A stretch of 64,000 nucleotides of DNA from positions 186,001 to 250,000 of the forward strand of contig NZ_JBIGIB010000006.1 of the NCBI RefSeq assembly GCF_043555935.1, in the 5' to 3' direction. The position numbers were made by a program, and so were the translations under genes. This document shows, piece by piece, positions 1 to 9,446 of this stretch. The stretch comes from Pelomonas baiyunensis. Lineage in GTDB: Bacteria > Pseudomonadota > Gammaproteobacteria > Burkholderiales > Burkholderiaceae_C. The notes under the pieces were generated by a model that saw nothing but the letters and a program-made list of their open reading frames with translations, was not told where the DNA came from and searched no databases. Numbering within the stretch: position 1 is the first letter of the stretch; each line of letters opens with the position of its first letter.

Positions 1-133
1 GGGCGGCGCTGGCGGCTGCCGCGGGCGCAGGGTCTGCCTGGACCGGGCCGGAAGTGGCGGCCACGAAGGCCAGGGCCAGCGCGGCCGTCAAGGCCGCGGT
101 GAGCAGGGAGAGTCGAAACTTGGAGGACTTCAT
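1..133 (-). CDS. Partial exported protein, probable efflux periplasmic adaptor (N-terminus only)
   Basis: This is the first 44 codons of a minus-strand gene that leaves the window at base 1. The peptide begins MKSSKFRLSLLTAALTAALA and continues hydrophobic to about residue 28, then becomes Ala/Pro-rich, as in a signal peptide or N-terminal membrane anchor. It starts 2 bases after the stop of the NodT-type outer-membrane factor, so it is almost certainly co-transcribed with it. In CecR/YbiH-type loci the partner at this place is an HlyD-family membrane fusion protein, which is what I infer here. The visible residues alone do not identify the family. Confidence 0.5.
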   Translation of the reverse strand, partial: MKSSKFRLSLLTAALTAALALAFVAATSGPVQADPAPAAAASAA

Positions 134-135
134 GG

Positions 136-1599
136 TCAGCGGGCGGTGTTCGGTGCGGGGGTGTCGGGGGTGGCGAGGCTGGCGGCGTTCCAGCCCCCGC
201 CCAGGGCGCGGTACAGGCGGATCCAGGCCAGCGCGTGTTCGGCCCGCACGCCCAGCGCCACGTCGTGGGCGGTGAGGGCGTTGCGGAAGGTGGTGTTGCG
301 CTGCAGCCCGCTTTGCAGGCCGGCCAAGGCCTGGGCGTGGGAGCGGCGGGCAATGCCTTCCCACTCCAGCCGCACCGCGTCCACCTCGCGCTCGCGCTCG
401 GCGCCGGCGGTCACGCGTTGCAGGGCGTCTTCCACCTCCTGCACGGCCACCAGCCACTGCGCCTGCAGGGCGGCGGCGGCCTCGTCGGTGGCGGCGCGGG
501 CGGCGTCACCCGCGGCCACCAGGGCGCCGCCGTCGAACAGCGGCAGGCTCAGGCTCGGGCCCACGGCCCAGAGCGTGCTCTGGCTGGGCTTGGCGGTGCC
601 GCTGATGCGGGTCTGGCCCGCCAGGGCCCCCAGGCTCAGCTGCGGGTAGCGCTGGGCGTCCACGCTGCGGGTGGTGTGCGCGGCGGCCAGCCAGCGCTGG
701 TGGGCGGCGGCCAGGTCGGGGCGTTGCGCCAGCGCTTGGGCGGGCACGCCGTCCAGCGTGAAGGCCGGGGCGCGAGGCTGGGTGCGGTGGATCTCGAAGC
801 CCGTGGGCACCACGGCCGGTGGGGCCAGTTCGGTGGCCAACACCTCGGCCCGTTCGGCGCACAGCTGGGCCAGGGCGTTGAGCGCGATCTGCGCCTCGGC
901 GCGGGCCGCGCTGCGGGCGGCGGCGGCAGCAGCGCGTTCGGTGTTCAGCAGGGCGGCGTCACTGGCGCTCATCAGGCCGGCGGCCTGTTGCTGGCGCGCC
1001 CAGGCGCTCATCTGCTCGGCAAAGCGGGTGTCCAGCTCGGCCGACTCTTCACGCGCCTGCGCCAGGCGCAACTGCACGTAGGCCTGGGCCACGTCGGCCG
1101 CCAGGCTCACGCGGGCGGCGTGCCAGTCGGCCGAGGCCGCGCCGGCTTGGGCGGTGGCGGCCAGGGCGGCGGCGCGCTGGCCGCCGAACAGGTCGATCTC
1201 CCAGCTGGCGGTGAACTGCGTGTGGCTTTGGGTGCTGTCGCCTGCCACGCCGTTCAGGGTGCGGCCGCGCTGCACCTGGGTGGTGAGGCCGCCTTGCGGC
1301 AGCAGCCCGGCGCGGGCCTGCGCGGCGCCGGCTTGGGCTTGGCGGCGGCGGGCGGCCGCTTGCTCCAGCGTCGGGCTCTGGGCCTCGGCGCGGGCGATCA
1401 ATCGGGTCAAGGCCGGGTCACCAAAGGCCTGCCACCAGTCGGCCAGCGCGGCCGTGCTGCCGCCGTGCGGCAGGGGCGAGCGCCAGGCGGCTGGCACGGC
1501 GGCGGGCGTGGGCGGGGCCACGGGAGTGGGCGTGGTGCAGGCGGCCAGCAGCAGCGGCAACGCCAGCGCCAGCGCGGCAAGGCGGAAGGGAGGGGTCAT
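136..1599 (-). CDS. NodT-family outer-membrane efflux lipoprotein
   Basis: This is a 487-residue outer-membrane factor (TolC/OprM/NodT type) that forms the exit duct of a tripartite drug or solvent exporter. The chosen ATG at 1599 gives a lipoprotein signal with lipobox LLAAC (Cys21); the longer in-frame start would run through the regulator gene. Two repeats of the OEP coiled-coil/beta architecture are visible: an Ala-rich helical segment with TQSHTQFTASWEIDLFGGQR near residue 130 and a second with LWAVGPSLSLPLFDGG near residue 350. The start overlaps the TetR stop as ATGA, and a probable adaptor gene follows after 2 bases. The transported substrate cannot be read from the sequence. Confidence 0.9.
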   Translation of the reverse strand: MTPPFRLAALALALPLLLAACTTPTPVAPPTPAAVPAAWRSPLPHGGSTAALADWWQAFGDPALTRLIARAEAQSPTLEQAAARRRQAQAGAAQARAGLLPQGGLTTQVQRGRTLNGVAGDSTQSHTQFTASWEIDLFGGQRAAALAATAQAGAASADWHAARVSLAADVAQAYVQLRLAQAREESAELDTRFAEQMSAWARQQQAAGLMSASDAALLNTERAAAAAARSAARAEAQIALNALAQLCAERAEVLATELAPPAVVPTGFEIHRTQPRAPAFTLDGVPAQALAQRPDLAAAHQRWLAAAHTTRSVDAQRYPQLSLGALAGQTRISGTAKPSQSTLWAVGPSLSLPLFDGGALVAAGDAARAATDEAAAALQAQWLVAVQEVEDALQRVTAGAEREREVDAVRLEWEGIARRSHAQALAGLQSGLQRNTTFRNALTAHDVALGVRAEHALAWIRLYRALGGGWNAASLATPDTPAPNTAR

Positions 1600-2282
1600 T
1601 CGGAGAAAGCGGGCTGGGCGTGGAGGGCGCGCTCGTAGGCCACCAGGGCGCAACCCCAGTCGGCCAGGCGGTGGCAGGTGCGTTCCAGCAGCGGGTCGTC
1701 GGCCAGCAGTTCGGGGTGGAAGGCGTCCAGCATCGGGCGCGTCATGGAGTAGTCGTGCGCCATGGCCTGCAGGCCCATGGCCAGCTGGTGGATGGCGGCG
1801 TCCGGCGCGGCCAGGCCGGCGTGGCGGGCCAGCAACTGCGCAAAGCGGTCGAAGATGGGGCCCACCTCCTGCGCCACGGTGTGCATGAACACCGGGCTCG
1901 GGGCCTGCATTTCGCGGAAGAACAGCTGCGCATTGCAGCTGCCGTCGTCGAACAGGAAGGGCCGCAGGAAGCGGCAGATGGATTCGTGCAGGCCCAGGGC
2001 CGGGTCGTCAAACCCGTCGAGCTGCGCCTGCAGGCCGCGCACCGGCTGGCGCAGCACCTCGGCGTAGAGGCCGTCTTTGTCGCCGAAGTGGTAGTGGATG
2101 GCGCCCGGGTTCACGCCCGCGGCGGCACAGATCTCGCGGGTGGGCACGGCGTCCACGCCGCGCTCGCCGAACAGGCGCATGGCCTCTTGCAGCAGGCGTT
2201 CGCGGGGGGGCAGCGCCGCCGGGGCGGCTGATGCGGGGGCGGAAGGAGCGGCCGACGGGGGCAGCGGTGGCTTGACGGGCAT
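1596..2282 (-). CDS. TetR/AcrR-family regulator, CecR (YbiH)-like
   Basis: This is a 228-residue repressor with an N-terminal Ala/Pro-rich tail followed by a TetR helix-turn-helix at about residues 28-75. The segment GVNPGAIHYHFGDKDGLYAE is typical of the recognition helix. The C-terminal half resembles the DUF1956/CecR ligand domain (…LGLHESICRFLRPFLFDDG…SCNAQLFFREMQAPSPVF…). It is the first gene of the efflux operon and overlaps the NodT gene by ATGA, so it probably controls its own operon. A perfect inverted repeat lies 21 bases upstream of its start. The inducer is unknown. Confidence 0.88.
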   Translation of the reverse strand: MPVKPPLPPSAAPSAPASAAPAALPPRERLLQEAMRLFGERGVDAVPTREICAAAGVNPGAIHYHFGDKDGLYAEVLRQPVRGLQAQLDGFDDPALGLHESICRFLRPFLFDDGSCNAQLFFREMQAPSPVFMHTVAQEVGPIFDRFAQLLARHAGLAAPDAAIHQLAMGLQAMAHDYSMTRPMLDAFHPELLADDPLLERTCHRLADWGCALVAYERALHAQPAFSE

Positions 2283-2302
2283 GGGCCCGGATTCTCAAGC
2301 CA

Positions 2303-2320
2303 ACCAAGCGCTTGCTTGGT
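2303..2320. promoter_or_regulatory. Inverted-repeat operator candidate for the TetR regulator
   Basis: ACCAAGC-GCTT-GCTTGGT is a perfect 7-4-7 palindrome located 21 bp upstream of the TetR start codon, in an AT-richer gap. Position and symmetry fit an autoregulatory TetR operator; binding is inferred. Confidence 0.6.
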
Positions 2321-2378
2321 CTCGTTTTGTATCGTTTTATCTCGCGGACCGGCGGCCCCGTGCCCGGGTTGGGTCGCC

Positions 2379-3413
2379 TCAGCCGGCCCCGAGGGCGCGG
2401 GTCAGGGCGTCCGCCGGCCGCAGCGCGCCAACGTCCATGCCCCGCCAGTTGCGCAGTTGCAGATGGCTGTAGCCGCTCAGCAGTTCGTCCTCGGTCTTCA
2501 GCAGCGCCCGTGCCACGGCGGCCATGGCGGCTTCGGCGGCGCGGGCGGCGCCGTCATCGATCTTCAGCGCCACGCCCAGCCCCAACTCGGGCAGCGCGGC
2601 GCAGTACACGCCCTCCGCGCCAATCTTGCAGAACAGCCGCTCGCCCAGGGCCTGCATCACGCGGGTGTCGAACCGGTCAGTGCCGGCCACCATGAACGGC
2701 GCTGCCGCCACAGCCTGGCGCAGCCGGCGGGCAGCGCGCGCGTGGCCGTCGCTCAAGCCGTGGCCCGTGCCGCAGCGGGCAAACGCCATCGCCAGCGAGC
2801 GCAGTGGCAGGGCGTAGGTGGGGATGGAGCAGCCATCGGTGCCGCGCGGCGCGCGTTCGGCGTCCACGCCCGTGGTGGCCGACAGAGCAGCGGTGACTTC
2901 GCGCATGACCGGGTGCTCCGCCGCCACATAGCCGCGCGCAAATTCGGTGGGCTCGGCCCCCGCGTTGCGCGCCATCAGGCAGGCCAGGCACACGAAGCCG
3001 CTGTGCTTGCCGGAGCAGTTGTTGTGCAGGGCCGTGGCGTGTTCGCCCCGCGCCACCATGCCCTTGAGCACGGGTTCGCGGCTGGGCCACTGTGTGCCGC
3101 ATTCCAGCGCGTTCACATCGAGCCCCAGCTTCGTCAGCACCCCCGCGGCCGTGGCCACGTGCTCGGGTTCGCCGCTGTGCGAGGCGCAGGCCAGCGACAA
3201 CTCAGCATCGGTCAGCCCAAACGCCTCGGCCGCGCCGCTGGCCACCAGCGGCAGGGCCTGCAGCATCTTCACGGCCGAGCGCGGAAAGATGGGCCGGTCG
3301 ATGTCGCCGAGTGCGGTGTGCACGGCGCCCGAGGCGTCGACGATGGCGAGGGCGCCGGTGTGGGTGGATTCGACGGTGCGGCCGCGCAGCACGTCAATGA
3401 GGATGGGGTTCAT
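2379..3413 (-). CDS. Rhizobial-type (class 3) L-asparaginase
   Basis: This is a 344-residue cytosolic enzyme of the asparaginase II family typified by Rhizobium etli AnsA, unrelated to E. coli AnsA/AnsB. It hydrolyses L-asparagine to aspartate and ammonia. The family's active-site blocks are all visible: PRSAVKM with Ser46/Lys49, ASHSGE with Ser78, NNCSGKH with Cys133/Lys136, and DGCSIP with Cys195. The length matches the family. It stands alone between the TetR gene and the GGDEF gene, with gaps on both sides, so it is probably monocistronic. Ammonia assimilation is the likely role. Confidence 0.93.
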   Translation of the reverse strand: MNPILIDVLRGRTVESTHTGALAIVDASGAVHTALGDIDRPIFPRSAVKMLQALPLVASGAAEAFGLTDAELSLACASHSGEPEHVATAAGVLTKLGLDVNALECGTQWPSREPVLKGMVARGEHATALHNNCSGKHSGFVCLACLMARNAGAEPTEFARGYVAAEHPVMREVTAALSATTGVDAERAPRGTDGCSIPTYALPLRSLAMAFARCGTGHGLSDGHARAARRLRQAVAAAPFMVAGTDRFDTRVMQALGERLFCKIGAEGVYCAALPELGLGVALKIDDGAARAAEAAMAAVARALLKTEDELLSGYSHLQLRNWRGMDVGALRPADALTRALGAG

Positions 3414-3454
3414 GGAGGAAGGGCGTTGGGTTCGGATCCAGGGGGCGGGCGGGC

Positions 3455-5179
3455 TCAGTCCACGTGCACCCGGTTGCGTCCGCCGTGCTTGGCGGCGTAG
3501 AGCGCGCGGTCGGCGCGTTGCAGCAGGTCGTCGCTGCGGGCCAGCACCTGCGGGGCACCACCGGCGATGCCGATGCTGATGCGCACGCTGAGCCCGGGGG
3601 CAATGGCGGCCCAGTCGTGCTCGGCCACGGCCAGCCGCAGGCGTTCACAGATTTCGGCGGCCTTGGTGGGGGTGCAGTTCACCAGCACGGCCACGAACTC
3701 TTCGCCGCCGATGCGGGCCAGCAGGTCGGCGCTGCGCAGCCGGTGGCGCAACAGCTGGGCCAGGTGTTGCAGCACCACGTCGCCCACGCCGTGGCCGTAG
3801 GTGTCGTTGATCTGCTTGAAGTGGTCCACGTCTAGCGCGGCCACGCTGAGCACTTGGCCGGACACGCGTGCGCCTTCCACCAGCAGGGGCAGGGCGAACT
3901 CGGCATGGCGGCGGTTGTGCAGGCCGGTGAGCACGTCCTCGTGGGCAGCGCGGTCCAGGGCCTTGGCCTGTTCGCGCAGGCGTTGCTGCTCGCTCTCCAG
4001 GTGCGCCGCGCGGGCGCGCTCGCGCCGGGCATCGGCCAGCGCGCTGTCCGCGCGGGCGCGGGCCTGCTGCACCTGGTCGCGGATCAGGATCACCTCGGTT
4101 TGCAGCACGAGGTTGTCGCGCGTGATCTGGCGGTCCAGCGCCACCAGGTCCTCCAGCCAGCCCAGGGCCTCGCGGTACTCGGCTGTGGCCCGGCAGGTTT
4201 CGTAGAGGTGGCGCACCAGCAGCCGGCGCAGCTTGGGCGGGGGCTCGGTGGCGGCGTGCAGCAACTGCTGCAATTGCGTCACCGCCTCGGTGGCATGGCC
4301 TTGCAGCCGCAGCAGCACGGCGCGCTGCACGTCGGACTCCAGCGCCAGCGGGCGGTAGCCATGCCGGTGGGCCAGCTGGCCGAATTCTTCGATCAACGGC
4401 TGCACCGCACTGAGCTGGCCGCCTGCCAGCAGTGCATTCACGAGGTTGGACAGCGCCACGGCGACCTGGAAGGGGCTGTCCGACCGACGGGCCAGGGCCA
4501 CGGCGTCTTCCGCAGTGCGGCGGGCTTGGGCGGCAGCCTCGGCCGCGGCAGTGGCCTGCTGGCGCTCCTCGGCGTCGTCCACCCGGCGCAGCCAGTAGTA
4601 AGCGAGGTTGTTGTGGCACGAGAAGCGCAGCTCGGCCGAGCCGCTGGCTGCCGCCACCTCCAGGGCTTGCTCGGTGGACGTGCAGGCCTGCGCCGGGTTC
4701 TCCAGGCTGGCGTAGGCCACGCCCACGCGGTTCAAGGCCCAGCCTTCGCGCTCCGGGTCGCTGGCCTGGCGTGCGGCCGCCAGGGCCTTCACGGCGGCTT
4801 CCAGCCCTTCGCGGCCCATGAGCAGTTGGCTGTACACGTAGCTCTGGCTGGTCAGGGCATCGGCCCGCAGGCCGGCATGGCCCAGTCGCTCGGCCAGGGC
4901 CAGGGCTTCGGCGGCGCTGCGCGCGCTGGCGGTGAGGCGCCCGAGCCGGGGGCTGTGGTGGGCCAGCTGGGCCAGGGCCGCGCAGCGCGTGGCGAGGTCG
5001 TCGGCAGGCGCTTGCAGCACCAGGGCCTGCAGCGTGTCGCACGCGGCTTGGTAGTCACCACAGGCGGCCTGTTGACGCGCCAGGTCGAGGGGGCCTGGGT
5101 TCTGGGCGGCCGCCGCGGGAGGGAGGGCGGGGGCCGCTGCTGTGAACGAAGCGGGCAAGTCGTGCATGGGCCGGGCCAT
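3455..5179 (-). CDS. TPR-containing diguanylate cyclase
   Basis: This is a 574-residue protein that starts at ATG 5179 (or 5167, four codons later); longer in-frame starts would run into the divergent DUF429 gene. Residues from about 30 to 340 are Ala-rich helical repeats of tetratricopeptide type. A coiled coil (…QARARADSALADARRERARAAHLESEQ…) links them to a C-terminal GGDEF domain. The active-site loop is GGEEF, and the product-inhibition site R-S-A-D sits exactly five residues before it, so c-di-GMP synthesis with feedback control is expected. No signal peptide or membrane segment is visible, so the sensor half is probably cytosolic. Confidence 0.88.
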   Translation of the reverse strand: MARPMHDLPASFTAAAPALPPAAAAQNPGPLDLARQQAACGDYQAACDTLQALVLQAPADDLATRCAALAQLAHHSPRLGRLTASARSAAEALALAERLGHAGLRADALTSQSYVYSQLLMGREGLEAAVKALAAARQASDPEREGWALNRVGVAYASLENPAQACTSTEQALEVAAASGSAELRFSCHNNLAYYWLRRVDDAEERQQATAAAEAAAQARRTAEDAVALARRSDSPFQVAVALSNLVNALLAGGQLSAVQPLIEEFGQLAHRHGYRPLALESDVQRAVLLRLQGHATEAVTQLQQLLHAATEPPPKLRRLLVRHLYETCRATAEYREALGWLEDLVALDRQITRDNLVLQTEVILIRDQVQQARARADSALADARRERARAAHLESEQQRLREQAKALDRAAHEDVLTGLHNRRHAEFALPLLVEGARVSGQVLSVAALDVDHFKQINDTYGHGVGDVVLQHLAQLLRHRLRSADLLARIGGEEFVAVLVNCTPTKAAEICERLRLAVAEHDWAAIAPGLSVRISIGIAGGAPQVLARSDDLLQRADRALYAAKHGGRNRVHVD

Positions 5180-5204
5180 TGTGCACAGCCTGAAAATCGG
5201 CGCC

Positions 5205-6017
5205 ATGACGCAAGCCCTGCTTTTTGGTATCGATTTCACCAGTGCCCCGCGTGCGGCCAAACCCATTCGCGTGGCCCGGGGCGAACGCCAGGGTGCGGTG
5301 GTGCGGCTGGCTGGGTTGCAGTCGCTGTTGAGCCTGGAGGCGTTTTCAGAGTGGCTGGCCACGCCGGGGCCGTGGGTGGGCGGGTTCGACCTGCCGTTCG
5401 GCCTGCCGCGCGAGTTGGTGCAGACGCTGGGCTGGCCCCTGGACCATGCGGCCTTGATGGCGCACTACGCCGCGCTCAGCCGCGACGAGATCCGCACGCA
5501 GTTCGCCGCGTTTTGTGATGCGCGGCCGGTGGGTTCCAAGTTCGCCCATCGCGTGTGCGACGGCCCCGCCAACGCCAGCCCCAGCATGAAGTGGGTGAAC
5601 CCGCCGGTGGCCTACATGCTGCATGCCGGCGTGCCGCGCCTGCTGGCGGCGGGCGTGTGGCTGCCGGGGCACCAAGCGGCCGGTGGCGACCGCGTGGCGC
5701 TGGAGGCCTACCCGGGGTTGCTGGCGCGGGAGCTCATCGGCCGGCGCTCGTACAAGAGCGACACCAAGGCCGCGCAGACGACCGAGCGGCTCATTGCGCG
5801 CAAAGACATGGTGGACGCGCTGGAGCAGGGCCGCACGCGGCTGGGCCTGCGCCTGAAGCTCAGCCACGCCCAACGCGACGACCTGGTGGCCGACGCCAGC
5901 GGCGACAGCCTGGACGCGGTGCTGGCGCTGCTGCAGGCCGCCTGGGCCAGCACGCAGCCGCGCTTCGGCTGGCCGGAGGGGGCCGACCCGCTGGAGGGCT
6001 GGATCGTCAGCGCCTGA
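5205..6017 (+). CDS. DUF429-family protein (predicted RNase H-like fold)
   Basis: This is a 270-residue protein. The start MTQALLFGIDF at 5205 is chosen because it begins directly with the conserved G-I-D-F-T strand of DUF429 and avoids the divergent GGDEF promoter. Further family-like features are GGFDLPFGLPREL, the central EAYPGLLAREL and the C-terminal DDLVADASGDSLDAVLALL. DUF429 proteins are predicted to adopt an RNase H-like fold; their reaction is not established. It is divergent from the cyclase gene, with start codons only 25 bp apart. Confidence 0.8.
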   Translation: MTQALLFGIDFTSAPRAAKPIRVARGERQGAVVRLAGLQSLLSLEAFSEWLATPGPWVGGFDLPFGLPRELVQTLGWPLDHAALMAHYAALSRDEIRTQFAAFCDARPVGSKFAHRVCDGPANASPSMKWVNPPVAYMLHAGVPRLLAAGVWLPGHQAAGGDRVALEAYPGLLARELIGRRSYKSDTKAAQTTERLIARKDMVDALEQGRTRLGLRLKLSHAQRDDLVADASGDSLDAVLALLQAAWASTQPRFGWPEGADPLEGWIVSA

Positions 6018-6180
6018 CCGGGACGGGCGGGGGAGCGGGCGGGGCGGGCGTTGCCCACAGCCGACGCGGGCGACACTTTTTGGGGCTGGCGGTGCGGGTG
6101 CGGATCTTGCTGATCCCAGAATCGCCGGTTTGGCATGCCGACCGGCCTGCCGCCAACCCGACCTGCCGAGGTGCCCCACC

Positions 6181-8841
6181 GTGAACCTGACCCGCTGCCT
6201 GCCCCGCCTGTCTCTGCTGACCGCGTTGTTGAGCGCGGTGCCGCCCGCCGCGTGGGCCCAGGCGTCGCCGGACGCACCGGCTGCGGCGCTGGGGCGGGTC
6301 ACGGTCACCGGCTCCAACATCCGCCGCGCCAGCGCCGAGACGCCCAGCCCGGTGCAAAACCTCACCGCGGCCGACATCGCCCGCACCGGCTACAGCACGC
6401 TCGGCGAGGTGCTGCAGCACCTGTCGGCCAACAACATGGGCTCGCTGGGCCAGGCCACGCCCGGGGCCTTTGGTGCGGGGGGCAGCGGCATCTCGCTGCG
6501 CGGGCTGACCGTGGGGGCCACGCTGGTGCTGATCGACGGCCACCGCATGGCGTCGTACCCGCTGCCGGACGACGGCCAGCGCGATTTCGTGGACATCGCG
6601 TCCATTCCGGTCGAGGCCGTGGAGCGCGTGGAGGTGCTGAAGGACGGCGCCTCGGCCATCTACGGCTCGGACGCGATGGCCGGCGTGGTGAACGTCATCC
6701 TCAAGCGCAGCCACGAAGGCACGGTGCTGCAGGCCGAGGTGGGCCGTGCGTCGCGCGGCGACGGGCGCATGGTGAAGGTGTCGGGCATTCGCGGCTTTGG
6801 CGACCTCACGCGCGACGGCGTGGCGGCGTACGTGAGCGCCGGCTTTCGGCGCCAGGGCGCGGTGCTGCTGAGCGACCGGCCGGCGCTGGGCGGGTCGGAC
6901 TGGACGCGCTACGGCGGCGAAGACCTGGGCCTGGTGGCCAACCCCGAGTTGCAGGTGGCGCCGCAAACGCGCACCTACAGCCTGCTCGGCAAGGTCACGG
7001 CCCTGTTGCCGCAGGACTGGACGCTGGCGGTCTCGGCCTCCGTGCTGGGCAGCCGGGCCACGCAGGTCGGGCTGCTGAACTGGGTGTCGCCGGCGGGTGG
7101 CATCACCACGTTCAACTTCAGCCCGGCGCACCCGGTGCCGCAGCCCACGGCGTTGAACGGCACCAACGTGATCGACCCGGCCACGGGCAGCCCGGTGGAC
7201 AACGAGTTCGGCGACCTGCCGGCCCAGCGATCGCAAACGTCGACCCAGTCGCAGCGCTTGGTGGCCGAGGTGTCGGGCGGCGTGGCCGGCTGGGATGTGC
7301 AGGCCACGCTGGGCCTCACGCGCGTGGCCACCGAGCTGACGCTCAAGAACTTCATCAGCCTGCCGGCGCTGCAGGCGGCGCTCAACAGCGGCAAATACGT
7401 CATCGGCGCCAACAACCCGGCCGCCGTGTTGGCCAGCCTCACGCCGGAGGGCCGCTCCACGTCCACCAACACCTTGAATTTCATCTCGCTGCGCGCCAGC
7501 CGCGACCTGATGAAGTTGGGTGGTGGCAACCTCGCGCTCGGCACGGGCCTGGAGTTCACGAAGCGCTCGCTGGACGAGCACTTCCCGGACGGCTTCGCCA
7601 CCGGCGCCCAGGCCAGCAACATCTACGCGTTCGGCGTGGGCAAGCAGACCATCTCGGCCGCCTACGTGGAGCTGGCCGCCCCGCTCACGAAACAGCTGGA
7701 GGTGGACGCCGCCGCGCGCATTGACCACTACGACACCTACGGTTCGTCCGTCACGCCCAAGGTGGGTGCCAAGTACGTGCCGGTCAAGGAACTGACGCTG
7801 CGCGGCACCTATGCCGGGGGCTTCCGCGCCCCCAACCCGGTGGAGATCGGCACCAGCGGGTCCAGTGCCGGCTACCTGCCGCCGCTGGTGGACACGGCGC
7901 TGTGCAATCTCGTGAAGCCCGGCCAGCCCTGCGACATCGGCGTGGGCGGCACGCAGTTGCAGCTGCCGGGCAAGAACCTGCGGCCGGAGAAGTCGCGCAG
8001 CATGACGCTGGGCTTCGTGTTCGAGCCGCTGCCGACCCTGAACGTGTCGGTGGACTACTACGACATCAAGATCCGCAACCAGATCGTTTCGGTGGGCCTG
8101 TTCGGCCAGGGCCAGATCGACACGCCGGAGGCCTACGGCACCCAGCTCTACCGCGTGAACAGCCCCACCACGCCGAACGCCGCGCCCACCGGGCCCGACG
8201 ACACCATCCTCTACGGCACCTACCCCTTCATCAACCTGGGCAGTGCCCGCACCAGCGGTGTGGACGTGGACCTGCGCATGAAGCTGGACGCCGGCGGCTG
8301 GGGCCAGTTCATGCCGCAGCTGCAGTGGTCGCACATGATTCGCTACACCATCGACCGCGGCCCGGGCCAGGTGTACGAGATGGCCGGCACGCACGGCCCG
8401 AGCTTCGTGTCCACCAACACCGGCACGCCGCGCGACCGGGCCTCGCTGGGCCTGGCCTGGGCCCGCGGGCCGGTGGAGCTCAACGGCACGCTGAACTACA
8501 TCAGCGGCATGAAGGTGCAAGACACCAGCTACAACCTGCCCGACTGCGCCTCGGCCCTGTCCACCGTGTTCCCGAACGGCCTGCCAGCGGGCGGCTCGCC
8601 GCTGTGCCGCGTGCCCTCGTTCACCACGGTCAACCTCAACGCCAGCTGGCAGGTCACGCCGGGCTTGAGCCTGCGGGCGTCGGTGGCCAACCTGTTCGAC
8701 CGCGCTGCGCCGGTGGACGCGTTTGCGTCGGGCTCGTCGGGCGGTGGCGTGTCGTCCGGCGGTGCGCATTACAACCCGTCGCTGCATCAGGAAGGCGCGG
8801 TAGGCCGCTACCTCACGGTGGGCGCGAGCTGGCGCTTCTGA
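6181..8841 (+). CDS. TonB-dependent outer-membrane receptor
   Basis: This is an 886-residue receptor. The likely start is GTG at 6181, with GAGG 9 bases upstream and a clean signal peptide (cleavage near PPAAWAQA). The plug domain begins at VTVTGSNIRR and contains ISLRGLTVGATLVLIDGHR and the EVLKDGASAIYGSDAMAGVVN block. The C-terminus LTVGASWRF has the terminal aromatic residue of an outer-membrane barrel. It imports an unknown ligand using TonB energy. No hydrolase or transporter is next to it, so the substrate cannot be guessed; it is not obviously linked to the cyanase downstream. Confidence 0.92.
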   Translation: MNLTRCLPRLSLLTALLSAVPPAAWAQASPDAPAAALGRVTVTGSNIRRASAETPSPVQNLTAADIARTGYSTLGEVLQHLSANNMGSLGQATPGAFGAGGSGISLRGLTVGATLVLIDGHRMASYPLPDDGQRDFVDIASIPVEAVERVEVLKDGASAIYGSDAMAGVVNVILKRSHEGTVLQAEVGRASRGDGRMVKVSGIRGFGDLTRDGVAAYVSAGFRRQGAVLLSDRPALGGSDWTRYGGEDLGLVANPELQVAPQTRTYSLLGKVTALLPQDWTLAVSASVLGSRATQVGLLNWVSPAGGITTFNFSPAHPVPQPTALNGTNVIDPATGSPVDNEFGDLPAQRSQTSTQSQRLVAEVSGGVAGWDVQATLGLTRVATELTLKNFISLPALQAALNSGKYVIGANNPAAVLASLTPEGRSTSTNTLNFISLRASRDLMKLGGGNLALGTGLEFTKRSLDEHFPDGFATGAQASNIYAFGVGKQTISAAYVELAAPLTKQLEVDAAARIDHYDTYGSSVTPKVGAKYVPVKELTLRGTYAGGFRAPNPVEIGTSGSSAGYLPPLVDTALCNLVKPGQPCDIGVGGTQLQLPGKNLRPEKSRSMTLGFVFEPLPTLNVSVDYYDIKIRNQIVSVGLFGQGQIDTPEAYGTQLYRVNSPTTPNAAPTGPDDTILYGTYPFINLGSARTSGVDVDLRMKLDAGGWGQFMPQLQWSHMIRYTIDRGPGQVYEMAGTHGPSFVSTNTGTPRDRASLGLAWARGPVELNGTLNYISGMKVQDTSYNLPDCASALSTVFPNGLPAGGSPLCRVPSFTTVNLNASWQVTPGLSLRASVANLFDRAAPVDAFASGSSGGGVSSGGAHYNPSLHQEGAVGRYLTVGASWRF

Positions 8842-8973
8842 GCGAGAGGCGGGCGCCGGTGGCATGGCGATTGCACACCGGCTGAGAGCCCCACGCGGCA
8901 CTCGCGGGCGCACCGCTTCGGGCGGCGCGCGCACTGCGGCGGTGCGGGCTGCCCTCAACTGCCGGAGCCCTGC

Positions 8974-9417
8974 ATGAGCCGTCTCGCCGTCACCGAAAAA
9001 ATCATCGCCACCAAAGTCGCCCAAGGCCTGAAATGGGCCGATGTGGCCGCCGCGGTCGGCCTGAGCAAAGAGTGGGTCACCGCCGGCTGCCTGGGCCAGA
9101 TGACCTTCACCGCCGAGCAGGCCGCCGTGCTGGCACGCCTCTTCGGGTTGACCGAGGCCGAGGCGCGCTGGCTGCAGGTGGTGCCCTACAAAGGCAGCCT
9201 GCCCACCGCCGTGCCCACCGACCCGCTGATCTACCGCTTCTACGAACTCATCAGCGTGTACGGCAGCACCTTCAAGGAACTCATCCATGAAGAGTTCGGC
9301 GACGGGATCATGAGCGCCATCGACTTCAAGATGGACCTGCAGCGCGAGCCCGACCCCAAGGGCGATCGCGTCAGCATCACCATGAGCGGCAAGTTCCTGC
9401 CGTACAAGACCTATTGA
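8974..9417 (+). CDS. cynS: Cyanate hydratase (cyanase)
   Basis: This is a 147-residue cyanase, full length for the family. It converts cyanate and bicarbonate into ammonia and carbon dioxide through carbamate. The catalytic triad of the family is present: Arg88 and Glu91 in YRFYELISVYG and Ser114 in GIMSAIDF. The N-terminal helical domain resembles a DNA-binding fold, as in E. coli CynS. There is no adjacent carbonic anhydrase, CynR or cyanate transporter gene. The 132-bp gap upstream shows GC hairpins but no recognisable regulatory site. Confidence 0.96.
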   Translation: MSRLAVTEKIIATKVAQGLKWADVAAAVGLSKEWVTAGCLGQMTFTAEQAAVLARLFGLTEAEARWLQVVPYKGSLPTAVPTDPLIYRFYELISVYGSTFKELIHEEFGDGIMSAIDFKMDLQREPDPKGDRVSITMSGKFLPYKTY

Positions 9418-9446
9418 GTGCGCGCGGCGCGCAGCCGGCGTGGGCG

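Noticed and set aside
8877..8973. Possible TPP riboswitch before cynS because of a CTGAGA motif at 8882
   Set aside because: The other conserved TPP segments (for example ACCTGA) are missing and the gene is not thiamine-related.
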